Part shown: positions 5,866 to 15,065 of the stretch, in pieces
How the letters are laid out: each line of letters begins with the position of its first letter
How positions within the stretch are numbered: the stretch's first letter is position 1
Assembly: GCA_905211955.1 (NCBI GenBank)
Contig: CAJMCT010000008.1
Coordinates: forward strand, 1-18,395
Direction of reading: 5' to 3'
Length of the DNA stretch: 18,395 nucleotides
Source: an uncultured Eubacteriales bacterium
GTDB lineage: Bacteria > Bacillota > Clostridia > Christensenellales > Borkfalkiaceae
Notes under the pieces: model-generated
What the model saw: the letters and a program-made list of their open reading frames with translations, nothing else
What the model was told of the DNA's origin: nothing
Database searches by the model: none
Translations under genes and position numbers: made by a program

Positions 5866-6903
5866 ATGGAAAAGAGTTTTTCTGAAAGTTATAAAAATGC
5901 AGGCGTAGACATTACCGCAGGTTATAAAGCGGTAGAACTTATGAAAAAGCATATCGCGCGCACCATGACCGAAAAAACCGAAACTATCGGTGGCTTTGGC
6001 GGACTTTTCCCATTAGACCTTACGGGGATTTCTAAGCCCGTTTTGGTTTCGGGAACGGACGGCGTTGGTACTAAACTAAAAATTGCCTTCCTTATGGATA
6101 AGCACAACACCGTTGGTATAGACTGCGTTGCAATGTGCGTTAACGACGTTATTTGTTGCGGTGCAAAACCCTTGTTTTTCTTAGACTACATTGCTTGTGG
6201 TAAAAACGAACCTGAAAAAATCGCTTCTATAGTAGAAGGCGTTGCCGAAGGTTGCGTTCAATCGGGAAGTGCTTTAATCGGTGGCGAAACTGCCGAAATG
6301 CCCGGTTTTTATCCTATCGATGAATACGATTTAGCAGGTTTCTCGGTTGGCGTAGTTGATAGAGATAAGGTTATCGATAAAAATTCTATCAAGGAAGGGG
6401 ACGTCGTTATCGGTATTCCTTCTTCAGGTGTTCACTCCAACGGTTTTTCTCTCGTTAGAAAGGTTTTCGATATTGAAAACTGCGATTTAAAAACTCCAAT
6501 GGAAGAACTCGGCGGAAAATCGCTTGGCGAAACCTTGCTTACCCCCACTAAAATTTACGTAAAGCCTATGCTTGCGTTATTTAACGAAATTACTGTTAAA
6601 GGCGTATCGCACATCACGGGCGGTGGTTTTTACGAAAATATTCCCAGAAGTATCCCCGATGGCTACGGCGCAAAAATCAAAAAGAGCGACGTTAGGGTGC
6701 TTCCTATTTTCAAACTTATTCAAAAGACTGGAAACATTTGCGAAAGAGATATGTTCAACACCTTTAACATGGGTGTTGGTATGAGCGTGACCGTTGCAAA
6801 AGAAGACGCTCAAAAAGCACTTGAAATCTTAAAGGCTAACGGAGAAGATGCTTATATTTTAGGCGAAATCGTTAAATCTGAAGATAAAATCATTTTAGAA
6901 TAA
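5866..6903 (+). CDS. purM: Phosphoribosylformylglycinamidine cyclo-ligase (AIR synthase)
   Basis: Closes the imidazole ring, FGAM plus ATP to AIR. The 345 residues and motifs are standard: SGTDGVGTKLK (62-72), CVNDV near 90, GGETAEMPGFY (139-149) and HITGGGF near 250. A longer frame begins at 5821 inside purF, but the ATG at 5866 has AAAAAGGAG six bases upstream and matches the family N-terminus, so it is preferred. The stop codon shares its last base with the ATG of the following FNT gene (TAATG), indicating coupled translation. Confidence 0.96.
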   Translation: MEKSFSESYKNAGVDITAGYKAVELMKKHIARTMTEKTETIGGFGGLFPLDLTGISKPVLVSGTDGVGTKLKIAFLMDKHNTVGIDCVAMCVNDVICCGAKPLFFLDYIACGKNEPEKIASIVEGVAEGCVQSGSALIGGETAEMPGFYPIDEYDLAGFSVGVVDRDKVIDKNSIKEGDVVIGIPSSGVHSNGFSLVRKVFDIENCDLKTPMEELGGKSLGETLLTPTKIYVKPMLALFNEITVKGVSHITGGGFYENIPRSIPDGYGAKIKKSDVRVLPIFKLIQKTGNICERDMFNTFNMGVGMSVTVAKEDAQKALEILKANGEDAYILGEIVKSEDKIILE

Positions 6904-7532
6904 TGAAAAAGTTTATCACTTCAACTGTAAGCGGAATACTTGCAGGAATAATGATTGTAATCGGTTGTTCGGTGTACTTAGCATGCGAAAGCAAAGTGGT
7001 TGGCGCGGTGTTCTTCTCGGTTGCCTTGCTTACCATTTGCTATAAAGGATTTTCGCTCTACACGGGCAGAATTGGGTTCTTGCTTTCAGAACACAATAAA
7101 GACCAATTAACTAACCTTTTGGCAGGGCTACTTGGAAACGTTATAGGAACGTTTGCGTTTGGGTTTTTGGTTGGATACGCACTTCCATCTTTAAAACAAA
7201 CGGCTATGGTTCTTGCCGAAAATAAACTCTCGATAGAGTTTTTACAAACGTTAATCAGGGGAACGTTTTGCGGAATTTTAATGTACGTTGCGGTTTCAGT
7301 GTATAAAGAAAACAAAACGGTTGTCGGCATTATCTTTTGTATCCCCGTGTTCATACTTTGCGGTTTTGAACACTCGGTTGCGGATATGGGATATTTTGCA
7401 ATAGCAGGACATATTTCCTTAAAAGCGTTTGGGTTTATTATGACCGTAGTTTTAGGAAACACTATCGGCGCGTTAATATTCCCAGCCTTAAAACTTATTG
7501 GTAAGGACAAAAAGAAAAATGAAGAAAATTAA
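6903..7532 (+). CDS. Short formate/nitrite transporter (FNT) family channel
   Basis: A 209-residue integral membrane protein with about six hydrophobic segments (roughly 6-28, 32-50, 70-93, 116-134, 138-155 and 172-196). FNT marks are visible. KGFSLYTGR (48-56) corresponds to the GAELFTGN stretch at the omega loop, and LLGNVIG (76-82) to the third-helix pattern. LIRGTFCGILMYVAV (117-131) corresponds to LRGILCNWLVCLAV. CGFEHSVADM (153-162) has the central pore His157 of GFEHSVANM, and GNTIGA (185-190) is in the last helix. FNT proteins usually have 260-290 residues, so this is compact. It overlaps purM by one base and purN by 14 bases, so it is firmly part of the purine operon. I infer formate transport, because fhs and two formyl-THF-using enzymes are in the same operon. 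Nitrite or hydrosulfide is possible from the family alone. Confidence 0.82.
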   Translation: MKKFITSTVSGILAGIMIVIGCSVYLACESKVVGAVFFSVALLTICYKGFSLYTGRIGFLLSEHNKDQLTNLLAGLLGNVIGTFAFGFLVGYALPSLKQTAMVLAENKLSIEFLQTLIRGTFCGILMYVAVSVYKENKTVVGIIFCIPVFILCGFEHSVADMGYFAIAGHISLKAFGFIMTVVLGNTIGALIFPALKLIGKDKKKNEEN

Positions 7533-8130
7533 TATTGCCGTTTTGGTGTCGGGTGGCGGAACTAACCTTCAAGCACTTATCGATGCCGAAAAAAACGGAA
7601 TAATAAATAGCGGAAAAATAAGCCTAGTGGTTTCTAATAATTCTTCCGCTTACGCGTTAGAGCGCGCAAAAAACGCGGGGATTGAGAGCGCGGTTATTAC
7701 TAAAAAAGACTGTGGGTCTCAACAAGCGTTTGAAGACGCGCTTATAAACAAGTTAAAAGAAAAGGATATAAGCCTTATAGTTTTGGCAGGGTTTATGTCT
7801 ATACTATCCGAAAAGTTTACAAGCACTTTTAAGGATAGAATTATAAACGTTCACCCATCGCTTATACCGAGTTTTTGTGGTAAAGGCTTTTACGGACTTA
7901 AAGTCCACGAAGAAGCCTTAAAATACGGTGTTAAAGTGACGGGGGCTACGGTACACTTCGTAAACGAGATACCCGACGGCGGAAAAATCATTATGCAAAA
8001 AGCCGTGGATATTTTAGAAGGGGATACTCCGGAAGTGCTTCAAAAAAGAGTAATGGAAAATGCCGAGTGGATAATTCTTCCTTTGGCTACCGAAAATATT
8101 TCAAAAAAATTATTAAGCGAGAGAGAGTAA
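7519..8130 (+). CDS. purN: Phosphoribosylglycinamide formyltransferase
   Basis: Transfers a formyl group from 10-formyl-THF to GAR, the first of the two folate-dependent purine steps. Its 203 residues are the usual length. The GAR-binding loop is AVLVSGGGTNLQAL (7-20). The catalytic trio is Asn110, His112 (in INVHPSLIPSF, 109-119) and Asp153 (in NEIPDGGKII, 149-158). An in-frame TTG at 7498 would give a longer form, but the ATG at 7519 gives the family N-terminus KINIAVLVSGGG and is chosen. It overlaps the end of the FNT gene by 14 bases, with AAGGA at about 7503. Confidence 0.95.
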   Translation: MKKINIAVLVSGGGTNLQALIDAEKNGIINSGKISLVVSNNSSAYALERAKNAGIESAVITKKDCGSQQAFEDALINKLKEKDISLIVLAGFMSILSEKFTSTFKDRIINVHPSLIPSFCGKGFYGLKVHEEALKYGVKVTGATVHFVNEIPDGGKIIMQKAVDILEGDTPEVLQKRVMENAEWIILPLATENISKKLLSERE

Positions 8131-8131
8131 A

Positions 8132-8851
8132 ATGGATATTTACAAAATCAATGACATTGGCGAACTTATTAAAGACAACGCATACGTAGGTAGGGGCATC
8201 GTTTTAGGTAAAACCCCAAACGGCAAAAAGGCGGTTTCCGCTTACTTCATTATGGGAAGAAGCAATAACTCAAGAAACCGTATCTTTACCGAAAAGAACG
8301 GCGAAGTTTTTACAGAACCTTTCGATGCAAGCAAGGTTGAAGATCCAAGCCTTATTATCTATGCGGCAATTAGAAAATACAAAAACAGTCTTATCGTCAC
8401 CAACGGCAATCAAACGGACACTATTTACGACGGCTTAAAAGACGGCAAGTGCTTTAAGTGCGCGTTAGAAAGTAGAGAGTTTGAGCCAGACTTTCCTAAC
8501 CTTACCCCAAGAATTAGCGGTATCATTAACTTTAAGGAAAACGACTTTGATTACGAAATGAGCATTTTAAAGTCGGCTGACTACGAAGGCACGGCTTGTA
8601 ATAGATACACTTTCTCTTATAAACCCTTAAACGGATTAGGCCACTTTATTCACACCTACGTTTGTGACGGCAATCCTATCCCCACCTTCCAAGGCGAACC
8701 CGAAAGAGTGGCAATGCTTGACGATATCGATGCGTTTACTACTAAACTTTGGGAAAACTTAAATAGCGAAAACAAAATTTCTCTCTACGTAAGATACACC
8801 GATATTGAAACGGGCGTAGAAGAAAATAGACTTATAAACAAAAACAACTAA
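8132..8851 (+). CDS. purO: IMP cyclohydrolase, archaeal PurO type
   Basis: Closes FAICAR to IMP, the last step of IMP synthesis. This is the PurO family first described in methanogenic archaea, unrelated to the cyclohydrolase half of bacterial PurH. The marks are YVGRGIVLG (18-26), GRSNNSRNR (42-50), NGNQTDT (91-97) and PNLTPRISG (122-130). The 239-residue length is slightly longer than the archaeal ~200-residue form and like those annotated in Clostridia. The start is one base after the purN stop. It sits directly before a stand-alone AICAR transformylase, so the two genes together replace purH. Confidence 0.92.
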   Translation: MDIYKINDIGELIKDNAYVGRGIVLGKTPNGKKAVSAYFIMGRSNNSRNRIFTEKNGEVFTEPFDASKVEDPSLIIYAAIRKYKNSLIVTNGNQTDTIYDGLKDGKCFKCALESREFEPDFPNLTPRISGIINFKENDFDYEMSILKSADYEGTACNRYTFSYKPLNGLGHFIHTYVCDGNPIPTFQGEPERVAMLDDIDAFTTKLWENLNSENKISLYVRYTDIETGVEENRLINKNN

Positions 8852-8866
8852 TTAAAGGAGTTAAAA

Positions 8867-10054
8867 ATGAAAGAATTTGAACTTAAATATGGTTGCAACC
8901 CAAACCAAAAACCTTCTAAAATCTTTATGAACGACGGCAGTGATTTGCCCATAGAAATTTTATGTGGCCGCCCCGGATACATAAACTTTTTAGATGCTTT
9001 TAACTCTTGGCAATTAGTTAAAGAAATCAAAGAAGCAACGGGTATGTGTGCGGCAACGAGTTTTAAGCACGTTTCTCCCACTTCCGCAGCGGTTGGCAAA
9101 AAACTTGACGACAACCTTAAAAAAGCATGCTTTGTTGACGATATCGAAGGTTTAGACGATTCTCCGCTTGCTTGTGCATACGCAAGAGCAAGGGGAACTG
9201 ATAGAATGTCTTCTTTTGGTGATTTTATCGCTCTTTCTGACGAGTGCGACGTGACCACCGCAAAGATTATTGCAAGAGAAGTTTCAGACGGTGTAATCGC
9301 TCCTTCGTATTCTAAAGAAGCATTGGAAATTTTAATGCAAAAAAGAAAAGGAACTTACGCAATAATAAAAATCGACCCCAATTACGTTCCCGAAGAAAAA
9401 GAAAGAAAACAAGTTTTCGGAATTACCTTTGAACAAGGTAGAAACAACTTCAAGATAAACAAAGAATTATTATCTAACGTCGTCACCGACAACAAAAACT
9501 TAACCGACGACGTAGCAATCGACATGATTATCGCTTTAATCACCTTAAAGTACACCCAATCTAACTCGGTATGCTTTGCAAAAGACGGTCAAGCAATCGG
9601 TGTAGGTGCAGGACAACAATCAAGAATACACTGTACGCGTCTTGCAGCGTCTAAAGCAGACCTTTGGCATTTACGTCAACACGAAAAGGTATTAAACCTT
9701 AAATTTGCCGAAGGCGTAGGTAGACCCGAAAAGAACAACGTTATCGACCTTTATCTTTCGGACTTTGATAGTGACGAAGTTTTAGGCGACGACGTATGGC
9801 AAAAATACTTTGCAGTTCGCCCCGAACCCTTAACTCGTGAAGAAAAGGTTAAGTATTTAAGTTCGATTAAGGGTGTCACCCTTGCATCAGACGCGTTCTT
9901 CCCCTTCTTTGACAACATCGATAGAGCGGCAAAGAGCGGTGTAAGTTACGTTGCAGAACCGGGCGGATCCGTTCGTGACGATTTAGTTATCGACTGCGCA
10001 AACAAACACGGTATGGTAATGTGCTTTACCGGTATGAGATTATTCCACCACTAA
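8867..10054 (+). CDS. Stand-alone AICAR transformylase, animal-ATIC-like
   Basis: Formylates AICAR (ZMP) with 10-formyl-THF, giving FAICAR for PurO. Its 395 residues correspond to the C-terminal transformylase domain of PurH/ATIC; the N-terminal MGS-like cyclohydrolase domain is absent. The catalytic Lys-His pair is Lys67-His68 in SFKHVSP (65-71), and the protein ends RLFHH like other AICARFTs. Many stretches look like the animal enzyme rather than E. coli PurH: YARARGTDRMSSFGDF, AREVSDGVIAP, KYTQSNSVCFAKDGQAIG and GAGQQSRIHCTRLA. The start has AAAGGAG seven bases upstream. Because its substrate is the riboswitch ligand, this gene and the leader form a direct feedback pair. Confidence 0.93.
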   Translation: MKEFELKYGCNPNQKPSKIFMNDGSDLPIEILCGRPGYINFLDAFNSWQLVKEIKEATGMCAATSFKHVSPTSAAVGKKLDDNLKKACFVDDIEGLDDSPLACAYARARGTDRMSSFGDFIALSDECDVTTAKIIAREVSDGVIAPSYSKEALEILMQKRKGTYAIIKIDPNYVPEEKERKQVFGITFEQGRNNFKINKELLSNVVTDNKNLTDDVAIDMIIALITLKYTQSNSVCFAKDGQAIGVGAGQQSRIHCTRLAASKADLWHLRQHEKVLNLKFAEGVGRPEKNNVIDLYLSDFDSDEVLGDDVWQKYFAVRPEPLTREEKVKYLSSIKGVTLASDAFFPFFDNIDRAAKSGVSYVAEPGGSVRDDLVIDCANKHGMVMCFTGMRLFHH

Positions 10055-10087
10055 GATTTAACTTTTTACGTAATATTAGGAGCAACT

Positions 10088-11356
10088 ATGAAAATTTTGG
10101 TTGTAGGCGGTGGCGGTAGAGAGCACGCCGTTATCAAAAAACTTAAAGAAAACAAAACAGTAAGCGAAATATTCGCACTCCCCGGAAACGGCGGTATAGC
10201 AAAAGACGCAACTTGCGTGCCTATTAGCGCTACCGATTTAGAAGGGGTTGTAAATTTTGCGGTAGAAAACAATATAGACTATGCGGTTGTCACCCCCGAC
10301 GATCCATTGGTTTTGGGTATGGTAGACGCACTTTCCAAAAAAGGTATTCCTTGTTTTGGGCCCGACAAAAAGGCGGCTATTATAGAAGGTAGCAAGGCTT
10401 TTTCTAAAGACCTTATGAAAAAGTATAATATCCCAACCGCAAAGTACGAGATATTTAGTGACGAAGAAAAGGCGATTTCCTATTTAGAAAACCAAGATAT
10501 GCCTATCGTTATTAAAGCCGACGGCTTAGCACTTGGTAAAGGCGTTATAATCGCAAACACTTTAGAAGAAGCAAAAACTGCCGTTCACTCTATGATGAGC
10601 GACAAGGTTTTTGGAAAGAGTGGCGATAACGTCGTTATAGAAGAATTTTTAACCGGCCCCGAAGTTTCGGTTCTATCTTTCACGGACGGAAAGGTTGTTG
10701 TGCCGATGGTGTCTTCTATGGACCACAAGCGCGCAAAGACTGGCGACAAAGGCTTAAACACGGGCGGTATGGGAACGATTGCTCCAAACCCCTACTACAC
10801 CAAAGAAATAGCGAAAGAGTGTATGGAAAAGATTTTTATTCCCACCATTAACGCTATGAATAGTGAAGGAAGAACGTTTAAGGGTTGCTTATACTTTGGA
10901 CTTATGCTTACCGAAAAAGGACCAAAGGTAATAGAGTATAACTGCCGTTTTGGTGATCCCGAAACGCAAGTAGTTTTACCCTTACTAAAAAGCGACCTTT
11001 TAGAGATTATGAAAGCAACTACTTTCGGAACTTTGGATAAAGTAAAGGTAGAATTTTCAAACGATAACGCTTGTTGCGTAATTATGGCATCTAGCGGTTA
11101 TCCCGAAAAATACAAAAAGGGCTTTGAAATTTCCATAGATGAAGAAGTAGAAGATAGCGTTTACGTTGCAGGCGCAACGTTAGATAACGGCGTTTTAAAA
11201 ACGAGCGGTGGTAGAGTTTTAGGCGTGACTGCGGTAGACGAAACGCTTAAAAAAGCCATAGAAAAGGCTTATAAAAAGGTGGAAAAGGTTAGATTTGACA
11301 ACTCTTATTTCCGCACGGATATAGGCGCAAAGGCACTTGAAAAATCGGAGAATTAA
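10088..11356 (+). CDS. purD: Phosphoribosylamine-glycine ligase (GAR synthetase)
   Basis: Couples phosphoribosylamine and glycine with ATP to give GAR. The 422 residues and ATP-grasp architecture are typical. Marks are the N-terminal ILVVGGGGREHA (3-14), a VTPDDPL segment (near 68-74) where the classic form has VGPE-PL, the ATP-grasp core IVIKADGLALGKGV (about 139-152) and NCRFGDPETQ (285-294), which carries metal ligands. AGGAG lies five bases before the ATG. The purL start follows the stop by one base. PurD uses the unstable product of PurF, so cotranscription of the two is expected. Confidence 0.95.
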   Translation: MKILVVGGGGREHAVIKKLKENKTVSEIFALPGNGGIAKDATCVPISATDLEGVVNFAVENNIDYAVVTPDDPLVLGMVDALSKKGIPCFGPDKKAAIIEGSKAFSKDLMKKYNIPTAKYEIFSDEEKAISYLENQDMPIVIKADGLALGKGVIIANTLEEAKTAVHSMMSDKVFGKSGDNVVIEEFLTGPEVSVLSFTDGKVVVPMVSSMDHKRAKTGDKGLNTGGMGTIAPNPYYTKEIAKECMEKIFIPTINAMNSEGRTFKGCLYFGLMLTEKGPKVIEYNCRFGDPETQVVLPLLKSDLLEIMKATTFGTLDKVKVEFSNDNACCVIMASSGYPEKYKKGFEISIDEEVEDSVYVAGATLDNGVLKTSGGRVLGVTAVDETLKKAIEKAYKKVEKVRFDNSYFRTDIGAKALEKSEN

Positions 11357-11357
11357 T

Positions 11358-14300
11358 ATGGTTTATAGAATTTACGTTGAGAAAAAAGAAGGATTTGATA
11401 ACGAAGCGGTTGCGCTTACTAAGGAAGTGAGAGAATTACTTTCTTTAACGAGCGTTGAAAAAATTAGAGTTATTAACCGCTACGACGTTGAAGATATCGA
11501 AAAAGACCTTTTCGATTACGCAGTACAAACGGTTTTTTCCGAACCGCAAATGGACGTTTCGTCAGACTCGGTTAACTTAGACGGCGCTAAGGTTTTTGCC
11601 GTTGAGTATTTACCCGGTCAATTCGATCAACGTGCGGACTCGGCTGCACAATGTATACAAATTATCTCTCAACAAAATCGTCCTACCGTAAAGACTGCAA
11701 AGGTTTATGCGGTTTACGGAAAGGTTAGCGAAGAAGAACTTTTAGCAGTTAAAAAGTTCGTTATTAACCCCGTTGAAAGTAGAGAAACGGGTTTAGAAAA
11801 GTTAGACACCTTAAAAATGACTTTCGATATTCCCACTACCGTTAAGACTATCGAAGGATTTTTAGACTTAGACGAAAGCGGACTTTCAGACTTTGTTAAA
11901 GAATACGGCTTGGCAATGGACCTTGGCGATATTACTTTCTGCCAAGAATATTTTAAGAAGGAAGGTAGAAACCCAACTCTTACCGAAATTCGTATGATAG
12001 ACACCTATTGGTCGGACCACTGTCGCCATACCACCTTTTTAACTACTATCGATAACGTAGAGTTTGAAGACGAACTTTTACAAAAAACATATTTAGAATA
12101 TATAAATGCAAGAAAAGACTTAAACCGCGTAAAGCCTATTAACCTTATGGACATAGGTACTCTTGCGGCAAAGGTTTTGAAAAAGCAAGGCTATCTTAAA
12201 GACCTTGACGAGTCGGAAGAAATCAATGCTTGTACCATTAAAATCAAAGTAAACGTTGATGGTGAAGAACAAAACTGGCTACTCTTATTCAAAAACGAAA
12301 CGCACAACCACCCGACTGAAATTGAACCTTTCGGTGGCGCTGCAACTTGTATTGGCGGTGCTATTCGTGACCCGCTTTCTGGTAGAAGTTATGTTTACTC
12401 AGCAATGAGAGTGACGGGTGCAGGCGATCCCTTAACCCCCGTTAGTGAAACCTTAAAGGGTAAACTTCCCCAAAGAAAGATTGTCACTACCGCGGCATCA
12501 GGTTATTCTTCTTACGGCAACCAAATCGGGCTTGCTACAGGTCAAGTAGATGAAATTTATCATAAAGGCTACGTTGCAAAACGTATGGAAATAGGTGCGG
12601 TAATTGCCGCTGCGCCCCAAGAAAACGTTCGTCGTGAAGTTCCTACCGCAGGGGATAAGATTATCCTTATCGGTGGAAGAACTGGTCGTGACGGATGCGG
12701 TGGTGCTACGGGATCTTCTAAGTCTCACACCTTAGAATCTCTTACCGCTTGCGGTGCGGAAGTTCAAAAAGGAAACGCACCCGAAGAAAGAAAATTACAA
12801 AGGTTATTTAGGAACAAGCAATCAACCGTTTTAATCAAGCGTTGCAATGACTTTGGCGCAGGCGGTGTATCCGTTGCGATAGGCGAACTTGCCGACGGGC
12901 TTGTTATAGACCTTAACGCAGTGCCCAAAAAATACGAAGGCTTAGACGGAACTGAACTTGCGATTTCTGAATCTCAAGAACGTATGGCTGTAGTTGTTGA
13001 AGCGGACAAGGTAGACGAGTTTATATCTCTTGCAAAGAAAGAAAACTTAGAAGCAACAGTGGTTGCAACAGTCACCGATAAAAACCGTTTGACTATGTAT
13101 TGGAACGGAAAGGCAATCGTTGATATTTCAAGAGATTTCTTAAACTCTAACGGTGCCGAAAAACATATTACCGCAGTTGCAAAGTCTTGCGGAGATTACC
13201 AAAAAGAAAAAGTCACCGACTTCGAAAAGGCTTATAAAGACTTAGTAGTAGACCTTAACGTTTGCTCTAAGAAAGGCTTGTCCGAAAGGTTTGACTCTAC
13301 CATTGGTGCAGGAACGGTTATGATGCCCTTTGGTGGTAAATACCAAATGACGCCTTCGCAAAGTATGGTAAACCTTATTTCAGTAGAAAAAGGTCATACT
13401 GATACCGTGTCTTATATGGCGTGGGGTGGCAACCCTTACGTTGCCGAAAAGAGTCCGTATCACGGCGCGTACCTTGCGGTAGTTGAAAGCGTATCTAAAC
13501 TTATTGCAGGCGGTGCGGAATATAAGGATATTTATCTTACCTTCCAAGAATACTTTAAGCGATTAGGAAAAGACCCAGTGCGTTGGGGCGAACCGCTATC
13601 CGCTTTACTTGGTGCATATAAGGCGCAAGTAGAATTAAAGTGCGGTGCAATCGGTGGTAAAGACTCTATGAGCGGTACTTTTGAAAACATAGACGTTCCG
13701 CCCACACTCGTTTCGTTTGCAGTGACTACAGGAAACGTTAAAAACGTTATTACTCCCGAATTCAAAAAGGCAGGAAGCAAAGTCGTACTCGTTAAACCTG
13801 AATACGACGAAAACAACCTTCCCAAGACCCAATCACTTCAAAAGGTATATAACGAAGTGACTAGCCTTATGAGAGAAGGCAAAGTTTTATCCGCATACAC
13901 CCCCACTTACGGTGGCGTTGCCGAAGCAATATTTAAGATGTGTATAGGAAACGGCTTAGGCTTTAAGTATAACGACGTTTGCCTTGACGAAATCTTTAAC
14001 TATAACTACGGTGCGTTTATTTTAGAAGTAGAAAATGACGTTAACGTAGGTATAAACTTAGGTAAAACGACTGACGAAAAGATTATTTCTTATAAGGAAA
14101 AAGTTCTTTCGTTAGACCAACTTACTAGCGAGTTTGAAAACAAGTTAGAACCCGTTTATTCTTGCAATATAACCGCAAAAGAAAAGAGCGCAAAGACCTT
14201 TACTTATAATGGTGAAAACAAAGTTTTCTCCCCCGCAGTTAAGGTTAGCGCGCCTAAGGTTTTAATCCCCGTATTCCCCGGTACTAACTGTGAATTCGAT

Positions 14301-15050
14301 ACGGCAAAAGCATTTGAAGACGCAGGCGCAAAAGCCGATATCTTCGTTATTAGAAACTTATCTAGCGACGACGTAAGCCGTTCGGTAGAAGAATTCTCTA
14401 AAAAATGTAAAGATAGCCAAATCATATTTGTTCCCGGAGGATTCTCTGGTGGTGACGAACCGGACGGCTCGGGTAAATTTATAACGGCGTTCTTTAGAAA
14501 TGCTGAAATCAAAGAACAAGTAAAAGAACTTTTAGATAACCGTGACGGTCTTATGGGCGGTATTTGCAACGGCTTCCAAGCACTAATAAAACTTGGCTTA
14601 GTGCCTTACGGCAAGATTATCGATACCGATGAAAATTGCCCCACCCTTACCTATAACGATATAGCACGTCACCAATCTAAAATCGTTAGAATAAGAGTCG
14701 CTTCTAATAAGTCGCCTTGGCTTTCTAACGTAAGCGTAGGCGATACGTTTAGCGTTCCTATCTCTCACGGCGAAGGCAAGTTTATTGCAAACGACGATCT
14801 TATAAAAACTCTTTCTGAAAATGGTCAAATTATGTCTCAATACGTAGACTTTGAAGACAAGGCTACTATGGATATAAGATTTAACCCCAACGGCAGTATA
14901 AACGCGATAGAAGGTATTCTATCTCCCGATGGCAGAGTGTTTGGTAAAATGGGACACTCGGAAAGAAAGGGATACGGACTATATAAAAACGTACTCGGCA
15001 ACTACGATATGAAACTGTTTGAATCGGCAGTAAAATATTTCAAAAAATAA
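11358..15050 (+). CDS. purL: Phosphoribosylformylglycinamidine synthase, single-chain, clostridial/streptococcal clade
   Basis: Converts FGAR to FGAM using glutamine and ATP. The 1230-residue chain holds all parts, so no purS or purQ is needed. The N-terminal PurS-like segment (about 1-150) is followed by SDHCRHTTF (219-227), two PurM-like ATP-binding repeats (NETHNHPTEIEPFGGAA near 315-330 begins the first), and a C-terminal class I glutaminase. That glutaminase starts at VLIPVFPGTNCEFD and has the nucleophile Cys1070 (GGICNGFQ) with His1200 and Glu1202 (GHSERKG). It is therefore intact, unlike that of the PurF in the same operon. A TTG at 11337 would extend the frame, but the ATG at 11358 has CGGAG seven bases before it and gives the family start VYRIYVEKK. 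Confidence 0.96.
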   Translation: MVYRIYVEKKEGFDNEAVALTKEVRELLSLTSVEKIRVINRYDVEDIEKDLFDYAVQTVFSEPQMDVSSDSVNLDGAKVFAVEYLPGQFDQRADSAAQCIQIISQQNRPTVKTAKVYAVYGKVSEEELLAVKKFVINPVESRETGLEKLDTLKMTFDIPTTVKTIEGFLDLDESGLSDFVKEYGLAMDLGDITFCQEYFKKEGRNPTLTEIRMIDTYWSDHCRHTTFLTTIDNVEFEDELLQKTYLEYINARKDLNRVKPINLMDIGTLAAKVLKKQGYLKDLDESEEINACTIKIKVNVDGEEQNWLLLFKNETHNHPTEIEPFGGAATCIGGAIRDPLSGRSYVYSAMRVTGAGDPLTPVSETLKGKLPQRKIVTTAASGYSSYGNQIGLATGQVDEIYHKGYVAKRMEIGAVIAAAPQENVRREVPTAGDKIILIGGRTGRDGCGGATGSSKSHTLESLTACGAEVQKGNAPEERKLQRLFRNKQSTVLIKRCNDFGAGGVSVAIGELADGLVIDLNAVPKKYEGLDGTELAISESQERMAVVVEADKVDEFISLAKKENLEATVVATVTDKNRLTMYWNGKAIVDISRDFLNSNGAEKHITAVAKSCGDYQKEKVTDFEKAYKDLVVDLNVCSKKGLSERFDSTIGAGTVMMPFGGKYQMTPSQSMVNLISVEKGHTDTVSYMAWGGNPYVAEKSPYHGAYLAVVESVSKLIAGGAEYKDIYLTFQEYFKRLGKDPVRWGEPLSALLGAYKAQVELKCGAIGGKDSMSGTFENIDVPPTLVSFAVTTGNVKNVITPEFKKAGSKVVLVKPEYDENNLPKTQSLQKVYNEVTSLMREGKVLSAYTPTYGGVAEAIFKMCIGNGLGFKYNDVCLDEIFNYNYGAFILEVENDVNVGINLGKTTDEKIISYKEKVLSLDQLTSEFENKLEPVYSCNITAKEKSAKTFTYNGENKVFSPAVKVSAPKVLIPVFPGTNCEFDTAKAFEDAGAKADIFVIRNLSSDDVSRSVEEFSKKCKDSQIIFVPGGFSGGDEPDGSGKFITAFFRNAEIKEQVKELLDNRDGLMGGICNGFQALIKLGLVPYGKIIDTDENCPTLTYNDIARHQSKIVRIRVASNKSPWLSNVSVGDTFSVPISHGEGKFIANDDLIKTLSENGQIMSQYVDFEDKATMDIRFNPNGSINAIEGILSPDGRVFGKMGHSERKGYGLYKNVLGNYDMKLFESAVKYFKK

Positions 15051-15065
15051 TTTTTGGAGAACAAA

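Noticed and set aside
7058..7510. 150-residue minus-strand open frame opposite the FNT gene
   Set aside because: It mirrors a clearly recognised plus-strand membrane protein, has no ribosome binding site and no family resemblance.
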